A program made the position numbers and the translations under genes. The notes under the pieces were generated by a model. The model saw nothing but the letters and a program-made list of their open reading frames with translations, had not been told where the DNA came from and did no database searches. A DNA stretch of 64,000 nucleotides from Flavobacteriaceae bacterium. Lineage in GTDB: Bacteria > Bacteroidota > Bacteroidia > Flavobacteriales > Flavobacteriaceae. Below are positions 55,423 to 64,000 of the stretch, one piece after another. Where the stretch lies: assembly GCA_947448525.1 (NCBI GenBank), contig CANFNV010000001.1, forward strand, positions 275,751 to 339,750, written 5' to 3'. Each line of letters begins with the position of its first letter. The stretch's first letter is position 1.

Positions 55423-56520
55423 TTATTGTAACAATTTTATGAACGAGTCAAAAAGATAAGATGAATCATGTGGACCAGGACTTGCTTCTGGATGGTATTG
55501 TACTGAAAAGCAATCTTTGGATTTCATTCGCATTCCAGCAACTGTATTGTCATTGATATGATAGTGGGTAATTTCTAAATCATGGTGATTTTCTAATTCT
55601 TTTCTATTAACTGCAAAGCCGTGGTTTTGGGAAGTGATTTCACCTTTTCCAGTAATTACATTCATTACAGGATGGTTAATTCCTCTGTGTCCATTAAACA
55701 TTTTATAGGTAGAAACTCCGTTAGCCAGACCAATAATTTGATGTCCCAAACAAATTCCGAATAAAGGTTTATTGGAATTTAATATTTCTCTTGCTACCGC
55801 TTGCACTCCTGTTAATGGTTCTGGATCACCAGGACCGTTAGAAAGAAAGTAACCATTTGGATTAAACTCTTGTAATTCTTGAAAAGAAGCGTTGTAAGGA
55901 AATACTTTTATATAACAATCTCTTTGAGCAAGGTTTCGCAGAATATTTCTTTTAATTCCTAAATCTAGAGCCGCTATTTTATAGGTTGCTGTTTCTTCTC
56001 CAAAAAAGTAAGGTTTTTTCGTTGAAACTTTAGAAGCAAGTTCTAAGCCCTTCATGTCTGGTATGTTTGCTAGTTGTTTTTTTAATTCATCTAATGAAGT
56101 TCCATCTGTAGATATTACGGCATTTTGTGCACCATTATCCCTTATGTAACTAACTAATGCACGTGTATCAACATCCGAAATACAAACCAAATTTTGTTTT
56201 TCAAAATAATCGTAAAGGTTACTTTCAGAATCAGGTCGTGAATGATTGAAACTGAAATTTTTACAAACCAAACCGGAAATCATAATTTTTTCTGATTCTA
56301 CTTCGTTGGAATTTACACCGTAATTTCCAATATGAGGATTGGTAGCAACCATAATTTGCCCAAAATAAGATGGATCTGTAAAGATTTCTTGATAACCTGT
56401 CATTCCTGTATTGAAACAAACTTCACCGAAAGTTGTACCAGAAATCCCAATTGATTTTCCGAAGAAAATGGTTCCGTCAGCGAGAAGTAAAATAGCTTGT
56501 GGTCGAGTTGTATATTTCAT
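55423..56520 (-). CDS. carA: Carbamoyl-phosphate synthase small (glutaminase) subunit
   Basis: CarA splits glutamine to supply ammonia to CarB for carbamoyl phosphate (pyrimidine and arginine pathways). The 365-residue protein has the N-terminal CPSase_sm_chain domain (ILLADGTIFFGKSIG, FNTGMTGYQEIFTDPSY) and a class I glutamine amidotransferase domain. The catalytic cysteine is in LFGICLGHQIIGLA and the His-Glu pair in QYHPEASPGPHDS. carB is not adjacent. A -7 element lies 20 bases before its ATG. Confidence 0.97.
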   Translation of the reverse strand: MKYTTRPQAILLLADGTIFFGKSIGISGTTFGEVCFNTGMTGYQEIFTDPSYFGQIMVATNPHIGNYGVNSNEVESEKIMISGLVCKNFSFNHSRPDSESNLYDYFEKQNLVCISDVDTRALVSYIRDNGAQNAVISTDGTSLDELKKQLANIPDMKGLELASKVSTKKPYFFGEETATYKIAALDLGIKRNILRNLAQRDCYIKVFPYNASFQELQEFNPNGYFLSNGPGDPEPLTGVQAVAREILNSNKPLFGICLGHQIIGLANGVSTYKMFNGHRGINHPVMNVITGKGEITSQNHGFAVNRKELENHHDLEITHYHINDNTVAGMRMKSKDCFSVQYHPEASPGPHDSSYLFDSFIKLLQ

Positions 56521-56539
56521 TGTAGTTAGTTGTGTTTTG

Positions 56540-56547
56540 CAAATTTA
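56540..56547 (-). promoter_or_regulatory. -7 element of carA
   Basis: On the minus strand this reads TAAATTTG and predicts a leader of about 15 nt. The -33 region has no TTG. Confidence 0.5.
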
Positions 56548-56610
56548 GGATTTTCGATTTAATTTTCTAAGGTTCTTATCGAAACTTTACAAATATTACA
56601 TTGTCATGTT

Positions 56611-56750
56611 TAATAGCCCCGATTGCAATGGAAATCCTGTTATTGCAAAAAATGAATTATAATATTGTATTGTTTCGTTCCTCGCAATGACAGATTGAAA
56701 TGTAAAGCGGGAACGAAGTTGACTGATAAAGACACTTGCTTGGGCTACCA
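56611..56750. repeat. Possible dispersed intergenic repeat (REP/MITE-like)
   Basis: This patch is clearly less AT-rich than its surroundings. It contains an imperfect inverted repeat: TCGTTCCTCGC (56675-56685) and GCGGGAACGA (56707-56716), one bulged base, 21-nt spacer. The reverse complement contains CATTGCGAGGAACGAA, which I recall as a common dispersed motif in flavobacterial genomes. No open frame is supported. Confidence 0.5.
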
Positions 56751-56768
56751 ATAATATAACTTATTTAA

Positions 56769-56806
56769 CCACCCCGCCCTTCGGGCACTCCTCCAATGGA
56801 GGGGAA
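56769..56806. repeat. GC-rich double palindrome, possible dispersed repeat
   Basis: GCCC-TTC-GGGC (56776-56786) and CCTCC-AAT-GGAGG (56790-56802) lie side by side in an otherwise AT-rich spacer just beyond the rplQ terminator. The sequence resembles a GC-rich repeat that I recall as common between genes in Bacteroidota. Confidence 0.5.
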
Positions 56807-56807
56807 T

Positions 56808-56839
56808 AAAAAAAGGATAAACTCGAAAGTTTATCCTTT
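56808..56839 (-). terminator. Terminator of the spc/alpha ribosomal operon
   Basis: AAAGGATAAACT (56812-56823) and AGTTTATCCTTT (56828-56839) pair perfectly around a CGAA tetraloop. On the minus strand T-rich sequence follows. It lies about 25 bases after the rplQ stop. Confidence 0.92.
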
Positions 56840-56863
56840 ATATTTATGAAAATCATTTCATTA

Positions 56864-57493
56864 TTATTCTGAAGCTTCCTTATTCTCTTCAGAAGAATTT
56901 TCTGGAGATTCATCTGTAGCTTCTGCTTGTGGAGTTTCAACTTCTGCAACATCAGTTTCAATAACATCTGATTGAGGTGCTGCAACTTCTGCAACTTCTG
57001 CTTCAACAACTTCTGCTTTTGGAGCTTCAACCTCAGGCACTTTTGTTTCAGCAACTGTAGTTTCAGTTTTTTTAGCTTTTCCACCACGACGGCTTTTAGC
57101 TTTTTTCTCTTCTTTTTTACCTCCGTTATAAATTTCATTGAAATCTACTAATTCGATCATTGCCATATCAGCGTTATCTCCTAAACGATTTCCAACTTTA
57201 ATGATACGTGTGTATCCACCTGGACGATCTCCTACTTTAGCAGCTACTTCTCTAAAAAGTTCAGTAACACCATATTTGTTTCGTAGGTAAGCGAAAACTA
57301 CACGACGATTGTGAGTAGTGTCTTCTTTTGATTTTGTTATAAGCGGCTCAACGAATTGTTTAAGTGCTTTAGCTTTAGCAACAGTTGTGTTAATACGTTT
57401 GTGCTCAATTAAAGAACAAGCCATATTAGCCAACATAGATTTTCTATGTCCAGTCTGTCTGCTTAAGTGATTGAATTTTTTTCCGTGTCTCAT
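56864..57493 (-). CDS. rplQ: 50S ribosomal protein L17 with a long acidic tail
   Basis: L17 is a large-subunit protein and usually the last gene of the alpha operon, as here. Residues 1 to about 125 are the conserved core ([40 protein letters not shown]). The remaining 85 or so form a tail: a basic stretch ([17 protein letters not shown]), then low-complexity Ala/Glu/Val/Pro repeats such as VAEVAAPQ and VAEVETPQ, ending acidic. The usual length is about 120-130. The tail looks built by internal duplication. Confidence 0.96.
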   Translation of the reverse strand: MRHGKKFNHLSRQTGHRKSMLANMACSLIEHKRINTTVAKAKALKQFVEPLITKSKEDTTHNRRVVFAYLRNKYGVTELFREVAAKVGDRPGGYTRIIKVGNRLGDNADMAMIELVDFNEIYNGGKKEEKKAKSRRGGKAKKTETTVAETKVPEVEAPKAEVVEAEVAEVAAPQSDVIETDVAEVETPQAEATDESPENSSEENKEASE

Positions 57494-57523
57494 TTTAAAT
57501 GCTGTTTAATTTGAATAAAGAAA

Positions 57524-58516
57524 CTAGTCTTTATCTAATTTATATTTTGATAAATCCATTCCAAAGGTTAAGTTTTTAACGGCAACTAGTTCGTCTAGTT
57601 CTGTTAAAGATTTTTTACCGAAGTTACGGAACTTCATTAAATCGTGTTTGTTAAAAGAGACAAGGTCTCCTAATGTATCCACTTCTGCTGCTTTTAAGCA
57701 ATTTAATGCTCTTACAGACAAGTCCATATCAACAAGCTTAGTTTTAAGCAATTGTCTCATGTGCAATGACTCTTCATCATAAGAATCTGTTTGAGCGATT
57801 TCATCTGCTTCAAGAGTGATTCTCTCATCTGAGAATAACATGAAGTGGTGAATTAATACTTTTGCAGCTTCAGTAAGAGCATCTTTTGGATTAATTGATC
57901 CATCAGTTTTTATTTCAAAAACCAATTTTTCGTAATCTGTTTTTTGCTCTACACGGAAATTTTCAATTGTATATTTCACGTTTTTAACTGGAGTAAAGAT
58001 AGAATCAGTAAAGATTGTACCAATAACAGCATTTTGCTTTTTGTTTTCTTCTGCAGGAACGTATCCTCTACCTTTTTCAATAGTTAATTCCATATTAAAA
58101 TTAACTTTTGCATCAAGATTGCAGATAACTAATTCTGGGTTCAAGACCTGAAAACCAGATATAAATTTTTGAAAATCACCGGCAGTAATTTGTTCCTTAC
58201 CAGTTATAGATATAGTTACTGATTCATTATCAATATCTTCAATTTGACGTTTGAAACGTACTTGTTTTAGACTAAGGATAATTTCTGTAACATCTTCAAC
58301 AACTCCTGGAATAGTGGAAAACTCGTGCTCTACTCCTTCTATTCTTGTTGATGTGATAGCATAACCTTCTAAAGCAGAAAGTAAAACTCTTCTAAGTGCA
58401 TTACCAACTGTCAATCCGTAACCAGGTTCTAAAGGTCTGAACTCAAACTTACCTTCAAAATCGGTTGAATCGATCATGATAACTTTATCGGGCTTTTGAA
58501 AATTAAATATTGCCAT
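57524..58516 (-). CDS. rpoA: DNA-directed RNA polymerase subunit alpha
   Basis: Two alpha subunits nucleate RNA polymerase assembly. The 330-residue protein has the N-terminal dimerisation domain ([30 protein letters not shown]) and, after a linker at about 235-250, the C-terminal domain that contacts DNA and activators ([35 protein letters not shown]). Length and gene order rpsD-rpoA-rplQ are standard. It follows rpsD by 21 bases. Confidence 0.98.
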   Translation of the reverse strand: MAIFNFQKPDKVIMIDSTDFEGKFEFRPLEPGYGLTVGNALRRVLLSALEGYAITSTRIEGVEHEFSTIPGVVEDVTEIILSLKQVRFKRQIEDIDNESVTISITGKEQITAGDFQKFISGFQVLNPELVICNLDAKVNFNMELTIEKGRGYVPAEENKKQNAVIGTIFTDSIFTPVKNVKYTIENFRVEQKTDYEKLVFEIKTDGSINPKDALTEAAKVLIHHFMLFSDERITLEADEIAQTDSYDEESLHMRQLLKTKLVDMDLSVRALNCLKAAEVDTLGDLVSFNKHDLMKFRNFGKKSLTELDELVAVKNLTFGMDLSKYKLDKD

Positions 58517-58537
58517 AATTTAGACTACTGTCAATTA

Positions 58538-59143
58538 TTATTTGTTGTACAACTCTACGATTAACTGCTCTTTAATGTTTTCTGGTATTTGAAGTCTAGC
58601 AGGCACAGTAACAAAAGTACCTGATTTAGTATCATTATTCCATGTAATCCATTCATATACGTGATTAGAGTTTGATAAAGAATGTTCAATTGACTCTAAA
58701 GATTTTGATTTCTCGCGAACAGCCACTACATCACCAGGTTTTAAGTGATAAGAAGGAATGTTTACTAACTCACCATTAACAGTAATGTGACGGTGAGATA
58801 CGATTTGTCTTGCTGCTCTTCTTGAAGAAGCGATTCCCATTCTAAAAACAACATTATCTAAACGAGCTTCACATAATTGCAAAAGGATTTCACCAGTTAC
58901 ACCTTTAGAAGCAGCTGCTTTTTCAAATAAGTTTCTAAATTGTTTTTCAAGAATACCGTAAGAGTACTTCGCTTTTTGCTTTTCCATCAACTGTACTGCG
59001 TATTCTGATTTTTTACCTCTTTTTTTTGCCATCCCGTGTTGACCAGGAGGGTAATTTCTTTTTTCGAAAGCTTTATCAGCTCCGAAAATTGCTTCGCCAA
59101 ATTTACGAGCGATTTTTGTACTTGGACCAGTATATCTTGCCAT
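58538..59143 (-). CDS. rpsD: 30S ribosomal protein S4
   Basis: S4 is a primary 16S rRNA-binding protein needed for small-subunit assembly. The 201-residue protein has the normal N-terminal domain ([27 protein letters not shown]) and the S4 RNA-binding domain ([32 protein letters not shown]). In other bacteria S4 represses its own operon through an mRNA structure. Here a 117-base spacer before rpsD contains a perfect hairpin. Confidence 0.98.
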   Translation of the reverse strand: MARYTGPSTKIARKFGEAIFGADKAFEKRNYPPGQHGMAKKRGKKSEYAVQLMEKQKAKYSYGILEKQFRNLFEKAAASKGVTGEILLQLCEARLDNVVFRMGIASSRRAARQIVSHRHITVNGELVNIPSYHLKPGDVVAVREKSKSLESIEHSLSNSNHVYEWITWNNDTKSGTFVTVPARLQIPENIKEQLIVELYNK

Positions 59144-59236
59144 TTTAAAATTGTTTTGAGATAGAGATTATGAATTCAGGTCAATAAATCCTTCGATAAT
59201 CTTTTTTCTTTCTCTTGTTATACTTAATTAAATTAG

Positions 59237-59256
59237 ATACTGAAATAATTCAGTAT
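59237..59256. other. Hairpin between rpsK and rpsD
   Basis: ATACTGAA and TTCAGTAT form a perfect 8-bp stem around ATAA, 5 bases after the rpsK stop on the minus strand. It is not followed by a T-run, so it looks more like an mRNA-stability or regulatory structure than a terminator. Confidence 0.5.
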
Positions 59257-59260
59257 AAAA

Positions 59261-59644
59261 TTATACTCTTCGTCTTTTAGGAGGACGACATCCATTGTGA
59301 GGCATTGGTGTAACGTCAATAATTTCAGTTACTTCAATTCCACTATTATGTAAAGATCTGATTGCAGATTCTCTTCCGTTACCAGGACCTTTAACATAAA
59401 CTTTTACTTTTTTCAAACCAGCTTCTAATGCTACTTTACCACAATCTTCGGCTGCCATTTGAGCTGCATAAGGAGTATTCTTTTTAGAACCTCTAAAGCC
59501 CATTTTTCCTGCAGAAGACCAAGAAATTACTTCACCTTTCTTATTTGTTAAAGAAATAATGATGTTATTAAAGGTAGCACTAATATGAGCTTCGCCTGTA
59601 GATTCAATAATAACCTTACGTTTTTTTGTACTTGCTTTAGCCAT
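59261..59644 (-). CDS. rpsK: 30S ribosomal protein S11
   Basis: This 127-residue protein of the small-subunit platform has [41 protein letters not shown] and the closing [18 protein letters not shown], all diagnostic. It follows rpsM by 8 bases in the alpha operon. Confidence 0.98.
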   Translation of the reverse strand: MAKASTKKRKVIIESTGEAHISATFNNIIISLTNKKGEVISWSSAGKMGFRGSKKNTPYAAQMAAEDCGKVALEAGLKKVKVYVKGPGNGRESAIRSLHNSGIEVTEIIDVTPMPHNGCRPPKRRRV

Positions 59645-59652
59645 ATTACTTA

Positions 59653-60027
59653 CTATTTAGTTGCTTTTTTCTTGTTAGCAACAGTTTTTCTCTTACCTTT
59701 TCTTGTTCTAGAATTGTTTTTAGTTCTTTGTCCTCTTAATGGAAGACCAGATCTATGACGAATTCCTCTGTAACATCCAATATCCATTAAACGTTTAATG
59801 TTTAATGAAGTTTCAGAACGAAGTTCTCCTTCAATTTTGTAGTAGGATACTGCCTCACGAATTGCTCCGATTTGGTCATCATTCCAATCTTGAACTTTAA
59901 TGTCTTGGCTAACTTGAGCTTTATCTAAAATCTCAATAGCTCTACTTTTTCCTATTCCGAAGATATAGGTAAGTGCAATAACACCTCTTTTATTTTTAGG
60001 TACATCTACCCCTGCTATTCTTGCCAT
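59653..60027 (-). CDS. rpsM: 30S ribosomal protein S13
   Basis: This 124-residue small-subunit head protein contacts tRNA and the large subunit. [20 protein letters not shown], the helix-two-turn-helix region [14 protein letters not shown], and [20 protein letters not shown] with a basic tail are diagnostic. The start is 2 bases after the rpmJ stop. Confidence 0.98.
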   Translation of the reverse strand: MARIAGVDVPKNKRGVIALTYIFGIGKSRAIEILDKAQVSQDIKVQDWNDDQIGAIREAVSYYKIEGELRSETSLNIKRLMDIGCYRGIRHRSGLPLRGQRTKNNSRTRKGKRKTVANKKKATK

Positions 60028-60029
60028 AA

Positions 60030-60146
60030 TTATCCTTGTCTTTGTTTAAATCTAGGATTCTTTTTGTTAATAACGTATAATCTTCCTTTTCTACGCACAA
60101 TCTTACACTCTGCGCTTCTCTTTTTTACTGATGTTCTTACTTTCAT
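60030..60146 (-). CDS. rpmJ: 50S ribosomal protein L36 (38 residues)
   Basis: The frame from the ATG at 60146 gives 38 residues: [20 protein letters not shown], then [18 protein letters not shown], the L36 signature. It has one cysteine only and so lacks the zinc-binding four-ligand set of the C+ form; this is the zinc-free type. It is between infA and rpsM as usual. Confidence 0.97.
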   Translation of the reverse strand: MKVRTSVKKRSAECKIVRRKGRLYVINKKNPRFKQRQG

Positions 60147-60159
60147 TTTTTAAATAACT

Positions 60160-60375
60160 TTAGTATCTGTAAGTGATTCTTGCTTTTGACAAATCATAAG
60201 GACTCATTTCTAACTTAACTTTGTCACCAGGTAACAATTTAATATAATGCATACGCATTTTACCAGAAATATGTGCTATTACGATATGTCCATTTTCTAA
60301 TTCTACACGGAACATAGCATTTGATAATGCTTCAATTATTGATCCGTCTTGTTCTATTGCTGATTGTTTTGCCAT
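60160..60375 (-). CDS. infA: Translation initiation factor IF-1
   Basis: This 71-residue OB-fold protein binds the ribosomal A site during initiation. [40 protein letters not shown] and [20 protein letters not shown] are the IF-1 signature. It lies 5 bases after secY and 13 before rpmJ. Confidence 0.98.
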   Translation of the reverse strand: MAKQSAIEQDGSIIEALSNAMFRVELENGHIVIAHISGKMRMHYIKLLPGDKVKLEMSPYDLSKARITYRY

Positions 60376-60380
60376 AAAAA

Positions 60381-61724
60381 TTAAGCTACTGCTTTTCTAT
60401 TTTTACCACTTTTCATCAAACCGTCGTAATGTTTATTCAATAAATAAGAATTTATTTGTTGAATAGTATCAATTGCAACTCCAACCATAATGATCAAAGA
60501 AGTTCCACCATAGAACATTGCCCATGATTGTTGTACATCTAAACTAACCACAATCGCTGGGAACACAGCTATTAAAGCTAAGAATAAAGCACCTGGAAAC
60601 GTTATCAATGACATAATTTTATCTAAGAAATCACCTGTATCAACACCTGGTTTAATACCTGGTATGAAACCGCCACTTCTTTTTAAGTCATCTGCCATTT
60701 TATTTGTAGGAACTGTAATTGCTGTGTAAAAGAAAGTAAAGATTATGATTAATGCAGCAAACACTAAATTATACCATAAACCAAACATATTACTAAATGC
60801 ACCCGCAATAGATTGAGAAGTTTCTGACTGAGATAATCTTGCTAAAGCAGCTGGAATAAACATAATTGCTTGCGCAAAAATGATAGGCATTACACCAGCA
60901 GCATTTAATTTTAATGGTATCCATTGTCTATTTCCTCCCATCATATCTTCTTCAAAATCACCCGAAGTTGTTCTACGAGCATATTGAACAGGTATTTTTC
61001 TAATTGCCATAACTAAAAGCACACAAGCAATAATTACTAACATCCAAGCAATAATTTCAAAAACTAAAATCATTAAACCACCATTATTATTGGTAACTCT
61101 TGATGTGAATTCTTGAATTAAAGCTTGAGGTAATCTTGCTAAAATTCCAACCATAATCAATAAAGAAATTCCATTTCCAATACCTTTATCTGTTATTTTT
61201 TCTCCCAACCACATAGCAAAAATAGTACCGGTTGTTAAAATCAAAACAGAAGAAAACAAGAATGCAAAAGAATCAAATCCTAATAGGAAAGCATCTTGTG
61301 GGATAGTTTGTCTAAGATTATAGATATAACCAGGTCCTTGTAGTAAAGTGATTCCAATTGTTAACCAACGTGTAATTTGGTTTAATTTTTTTCTGCCACT
61401 TTCACCATCCTTTTGAAGTTTTTGTAAGTAAGGAATTGCGATTCCCATTAATTGAACAACAATTGAAGCAGAAATGTAAGGCATAATACCTAATGCAAAT
61501 ACTGAAGCTTTTGAAAAGGCACCACCAGTAAACATATCAAGAATTGAACCAATTCCTTTATTAGTTTGACCTGCAAGTCCACCCAATTGAGTTGCATCAA
61601 TACCCGGAAGAGTTACGTGAGCACCAAATCTATATACTAAAAGTAGACCTAAAGTAAATAAGATACGGTTTTTCAACTCTTCTATTTTCCAGACATTTTT
61701 AAACGATTCAATAAAATTCTTCAT
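60381..61724 (-). CDS. secY: Protein translocase subunit SecY
   Basis: This is the pore subunit of the Sec translocon. The 447-residue protein has ten membrane helices. [20 protein letters not shown] is the plug/helix-2 region. [19 protein letters not shown] is a signature, and [11 protein letters not shown] and [10 protein letters not shown] mark cytoplasmic loops. It lies 12 bases after rplO in the spc operon. Confidence 0.98.
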   Translation of the reverse strand: MKNFIESFKNVWKIEELKNRILFTLGLLLVYRFGAHVTLPGIDATQLGGLAGQTNKGIGSILDMFTGGAFSKASVFALGIMPYISASIVVQLMGIAIPYLQKLQKDGESGRKKLNQITRWLTIGITLLQGPGYIYNLRQTIPQDAFLLGFDSFAFLFSSVLILTTGTIFAMWLGEKITDKGIGNGISLLIMVGILARLPQALIQEFTSRVTNNNGGLMILVFEIIAWMLVIIACVLLVMAIRKIPVQYARRTTSGDFEEDMMGGNRQWIPLKLNAAGVMPIIFAQAIMFIPAALARLSQSETSQSIAGAFSNMFGLWYNLVFAALIIIFTFFYTAITVPTNKMADDLKRSGGFIPGIKPGVDTGDFLDKIMSLITFPGALFLALIAVFPAIVVSLDVQQSWAMFYGGTSLIIMVGVAIDTIQQINSYLLNKHYDGLMKSGKNRKAVA

Positions 61725-61736
61725 AGGGTCAGAATA

Positions 61737-62189
61737 TTATAATGTTACTACTTCACCACCTGCAGCTTCAATAGCAGCTTTTGCAGTAGCTGTAAATTTG
61801 TGAGCAGATACTTTTAATTTAGCTTTTAGTTCACCTCTACCTAAAATTTTTACTAATTCGGATTTGGTAGCCAAACGATTTTCTACTAATACTGAAAAAT
61901 CTACAGTATCAGTAACAATTCCGTTATCAACTAAAGCTTGCAACGTATCAAGATTCACACCTTGATGTTCAATTCTATTAATGTTCGTGAAACCAAACTT
62001 AGGCACACGTCTTTGAAGTGGCATTTGCCCACCTTCAAAACCAATTTTCTTAGAATAACCAGAACGAGATTTTGCTCCTTTGTGACCTCTTGCAGAAGTA
62101 CCACCTTTACCAGAACCCTCTCCTCTACCTAATCTTTTATTTTGATTGTGTGTAGAACCTTCAGCAGGTTGTAAGTTACTTAAATTCAT
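61737..62189 (-). CDS. rplO: 50S ribosomal protein L15
   Basis: This 150-residue protein begins MNLSNLQPAEGSTHNQNKRL. The glycine/arginine-rich GRGEGSGKGGTSARGHKGAK region and GFEGGQMPLQRRVPKFGF are diagnostic. Length is normal. It is between rpmD and secY. Confidence 0.98.
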   Translation of the reverse strand: MNLSNLQPAEGSTHNQNKRLGRGEGSGKGGTSARGHKGAKSRSGYSKKIGFEGGQMPLQRRVPKFGFTNINRIEHQGVNLDTLQALVDNGIVTDTVDFSVLVENRLATKSELVKILGRGELKAKLKVSAHKFTATAKAAIEAAGGEVVTL

Positions 62190-62200
62190 AACTATAATTG

Positions 62201-62383
62201 TTATTTAACTTCCTCTACGGAAACTAAGTGTTTAACTTTATTTATCATTCCAAGGATCGTTGGATTTGAATCATGCTCCACAACTTGTCCCATTTTACGA
62301 AGACCTAGAGCTTCTAAACCTCTTTTTTGAGTAAGTGGACAATTGATTTTGCTTCTAACTTGTTTTACTAATACTTTAGCCAT
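62201..62383 (-). CDS. rpmD: 50S ribosomal protein L30
   Basis: This 60-residue protein has [20 protein letters not shown] and [20 protein letters not shown], the L30 signature, and [14 protein letters not shown] at the end. It is 12 bases after rpsE. Confidence 0.97.
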   Translation of the reverse strand: MAKVLVKQVRSKINCPLTQKRGLEALGLRKMGQVVEHDSNPTILGMINKVKHLVSVEEVK

Positions 62384-62395
62384 AATTTCCTTGAA

Positions 62396-62917
62396 TTAAC
62401 CTTTAAAAACTTTTTCTAAAGAAACTCCTCTTTGTTTTGCAACAGTTAGAGCGCTTCTCATTTGTAGTAATGCATCAAAAGTTGCTTTAACCACATTATG
62501 TGGATTAGAAGAACCTTGAGATTTTGATAATACATCGTGAATACCTACTGATTCAAGTACCGAACGAACAGCACCACCAGCAATAACTCCTGTACCATGA
62601 GATGCAGGCATTAAAAAAACACGAGCTCCACCAAATTTACCTTTTTGTTCGTGAGGAACAGATTGACCACTTAAAGGAATTCTAACTAAATTTTTCTTTG
62701 CATCTTCTACTGCTTTCGCAATTGCTTCAGAAACGTCTTTAGATTTTCCTAATCCATGACCAACAACTCCATTTTCATCACCTACAACAACAATCGCAGA
62801 AAAGCCAAAAGCTCTACCTCCTTTTGTTACTTTGGTAACACGATTTACACTTACCAAACGATCTTTTAATTCAAGACCACTTGGTTTTACTAATTCTACA
62901 TTTTTGTATTTAGACAT
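62396..62917 (-). CDS. rpsE: 30S ribosomal protein S5
   Basis: This 173-residue small-subunit protein is involved in decoding fidelity. [40 protein letters not shown] and [20 protein letters not shown] are diagnostic. It lies 6 bases after rplR. Confidence 0.98.
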   Translation of the reverse strand: MSKYKNVELVKPSGLELKDRLVSVNRVTKVTKGGRAFGFSAIVVVGDENGVVGHGLGKSKDVSEAIAKAVEDAKKNLVRIPLSGQSVPHEQKGKFGGARVFLMPASHGTGVIAGGAVRSVLESVGIHDVLSKSQGSSNPHNVVKATFDALLQMRSALTVAKQRGVSLEKVFKG

Positions 62918-62923
62918 AATATA

Positions 62924-63277
62924 TTAGAATTTAAGTCCAGCGTCTCTTGCGCCTTCTGCTAATGATTGAATACGACCGTGATATAAATAACCTCCTCTAT
63001 CGAATGTTACTGTATTGATACCAGCTTTTAATGCTTTTTCTGCAACAAGTTTTCCAACTGTAGTTGCAACTTCTACGCTAGTACCTTTAATATCCGCTCC
63101 TTTATCTCTAGAGGAAGCAGCTAATAAAGTAACCCCATTTACATCATCAATTAGCTGTGCATAGATTTCTTTATTACTTCTGAATACAGAAAGTCTTGGT
63201 CTAGCAGCAGTACCGCTAACAATCTTTCTTATTCTATACTGGATTCTCTGTCTTCTTTCAGATTTTGTTAATGACAT
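62924..63277 (-). CDS. rplR: 50S ribosomal protein L18
   Basis: This 117-residue 5S rRNA-binding protein has [40 protein letters not shown] and [19 protein letters not shown], which are diagnostic. It is 11 bases after rplF. Confidence 0.98.
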   Translation of the reverse strand: MSLTKSERRQRIQYRIRKIVSGTAARPRLSVFRSNKEIYAQLIDDVNGVTLLAASSRDKGADIKGTSVEVATTVGKLVAEKALKAGINTVTFDRGGYLYHGRIQSLAEGARDAGLKF

Positions 63278-63288
63278 GATCTTAATTT

Positions 63289-63831
63289 TTAAGCTGATTT
63301 ACCTGCTTTTCTTCTTAATACTTCGCCTACAAACTTGATACCTTTTCCTTTGTATGGTTCTGGTCTACGGAAATTTCTAATTTTCGCAGTGATAGCACCT
63401 AAAAGTTGTTTATCATAAGATGTAAGCTTTACAATTGGGTTCTTACCTTTTTCAGAAATAGTTTCTAAAGTAACTTCTTTAGCAACTTCTAAAACTATAT
63501 TATGAGAAAAACCTAAGGCTAAATCAAGTTTTTGACCTTGATTTGAAGCTCTATATCCTACACCCACAAGTTCTAATTCCTTAGTGAAACCAGTCGATAC
63601 ACCCAAAATCATATTATTGATTAATGATCTATACAAACCATGTTTAGCTCTATGATCTTTGTGGTCTGATGATCTCTCAACAACTACTTGACCTTCTTCA
63701 ATCTTAACAGTCACGTCCGAAAACTCCTGAGTAAGTTGACCTAATTTTCCTTTTACTGTAATCACTCCTTCTGCTACTTCAACAGTAACTCCGGCAGGGA
63801 TTGCAACTGGATTTTTACCTATTCTTGACAT
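63289..63831 (-). CDS. rplF: 50S ribosomal protein L6
   Basis: This 180-residue protein begins [20 protein letters not shown] and contains [20 protein letters not shown] and [16 protein letters not shown], the L6 signature. It lies 14 bases after rpsH. Confidence 0.98.
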   Translation of the reverse strand: MSRIGKNPVAIPAGVTVEVAEGVITVKGKLGQLTQEFSDVTVKIEEGQVVVERSSDHKDHRAKHGLYRSLINNMILGVSTGFTKELELVGVGYRASNQGQKLDLALGFSHNIVLEVAKEVTLETISEKGKNPIVKLTSYDKQLLGAITAKIRNFRRPEPYKGKGIKFVGEVLRRKAGKSA

Positions 63832-63845
63832 CGTTTAGCTTTTAA

Positions 63846-64000
63846 TTAGTATACGTAACAAATTACTTCTCCACCAACATTCAATTGCTTAGCTTGTTTT
63901 CCTGTCATCAATCCTTTTGATGTAGAAACAATAGCAATACCTAAACCATTTAAGATTCTTGGTAATTTAGAAGCACCTGCGTACTTACGTAAACCTGGTT
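63846..64000 (-). CDS. rpsH: 30S ribosomal protein S8, 5' part cut by window edge
   Basis: The visible C-terminal 51 residues read [20 protein letters not shown], then [20 protein letters not shown] and GGEVICYVY, the S8 C-terminal rRNA-binding signature. The stop is at 63848-63846. The N-terminus lies beyond the window. Confidence 0.96.
   Translation of the reverse strand, partial: PGLRKYAGASKLPRILNGLGIAIVSTSKGLMTGKQAKQLNVGGEVICYVY

Noticed and set aside
56761..57138. Lys/Leu-rich minus-strand frame overlapping the rplQ tail
   Set aside because: Its composition is the frame-shifted reading of the L17 Ala/Glu repeats and it runs through the terminator.

Overview
The window comes from a low-GC member of the Bacteroidota, almost certainly Flavobacteriaceae and probably Flavobacterium or a close relative. 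The evidence is strongly AT-rich DNA, Bacteroidota-type promoter elements (TTG, 17-23 nt, TAnnTTTG) instead of -35/-10 boxes, absence of Shine-Dalgarno sequences, a type IX secretion (T9SS) C-terminal sorting domain, and Flavobacterium-like versions of L36, L17, CtlX and the exopolysaccharide genes. Both ends of the window cut through genes.

Layout. 1-3407 (-): the end of a glycosyltransferase cluster. 3688-12549: housekeeping genes, namely a long GAPDH, aconitase, a small membrane protein, and an operon of two parvulin-type periplasmic foldases followed by a MoxR ATPase. 12775-17438 (+): release factor 3, a PglC/WcaJ-type sugar-phosphate transferase and a very hydrophobic protein. 17457-45407: a large surface-polysaccharide locus. 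It has a Wza/Wzc export pair at each end (plus strand on the left with a divergent CpsB-type phosphatase, minus strand on the right). Between them lies one long minus-strand run with sugar-nucleotide genes (UDP-GlcNAc 4-epimerase, UDP-Glc dehydrogenase, UDP-HexNAc dehydrogenase, RmlB, UDP-GlcA 4-epimerase), a Wzx flippase, an EpsG/Wzy-like polymerase, seven glycosyltransferases, a GNAT protein, a polysaccharide deacetylase and a FemAB-PglD fusion. 45480-56520: RecR, a sodium:solute symporter, a CoA-binding protein, two guanidino-group hydrolases with a four-helix-bundle cassette between them, citrate synthase, a T9SS-secreted FG-GAP protein, enolase and CarA. 56864-64000 (-): the spc/alpha ribosomal operon from rpsH (partial) to rplQ, including a 38-codon rpmJ.

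How it fits together. The polysaccharide locus can make UDP-GlcA, UDP-GalA, UDP-GalNAc and UDP-GalNAcA. It can assemble a repeat unit on a lipid carrier (the likely initiating transferase is at 14563), flip it (Wzx), polymerise it (EpsG-like), modify it (deacetylase, acyltransferases) and export it through Wza/Wzc under tyrosine phosphorylation control.

The most unusual signal is not a classical gene. Short arrays with a strict 7-bp period and a different consensus at each site occur at about six places. Three of them end at or within one or two bases of a stop codon, one lies in frame inside the symporter gene, and two flank a four-helix-bundle gene as inverted copies sharing an 18-nt identical block. 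This looks like a heptanucleotide repeat family and a possible small mobile cassette. It is the best candidate here for an undescribed system.
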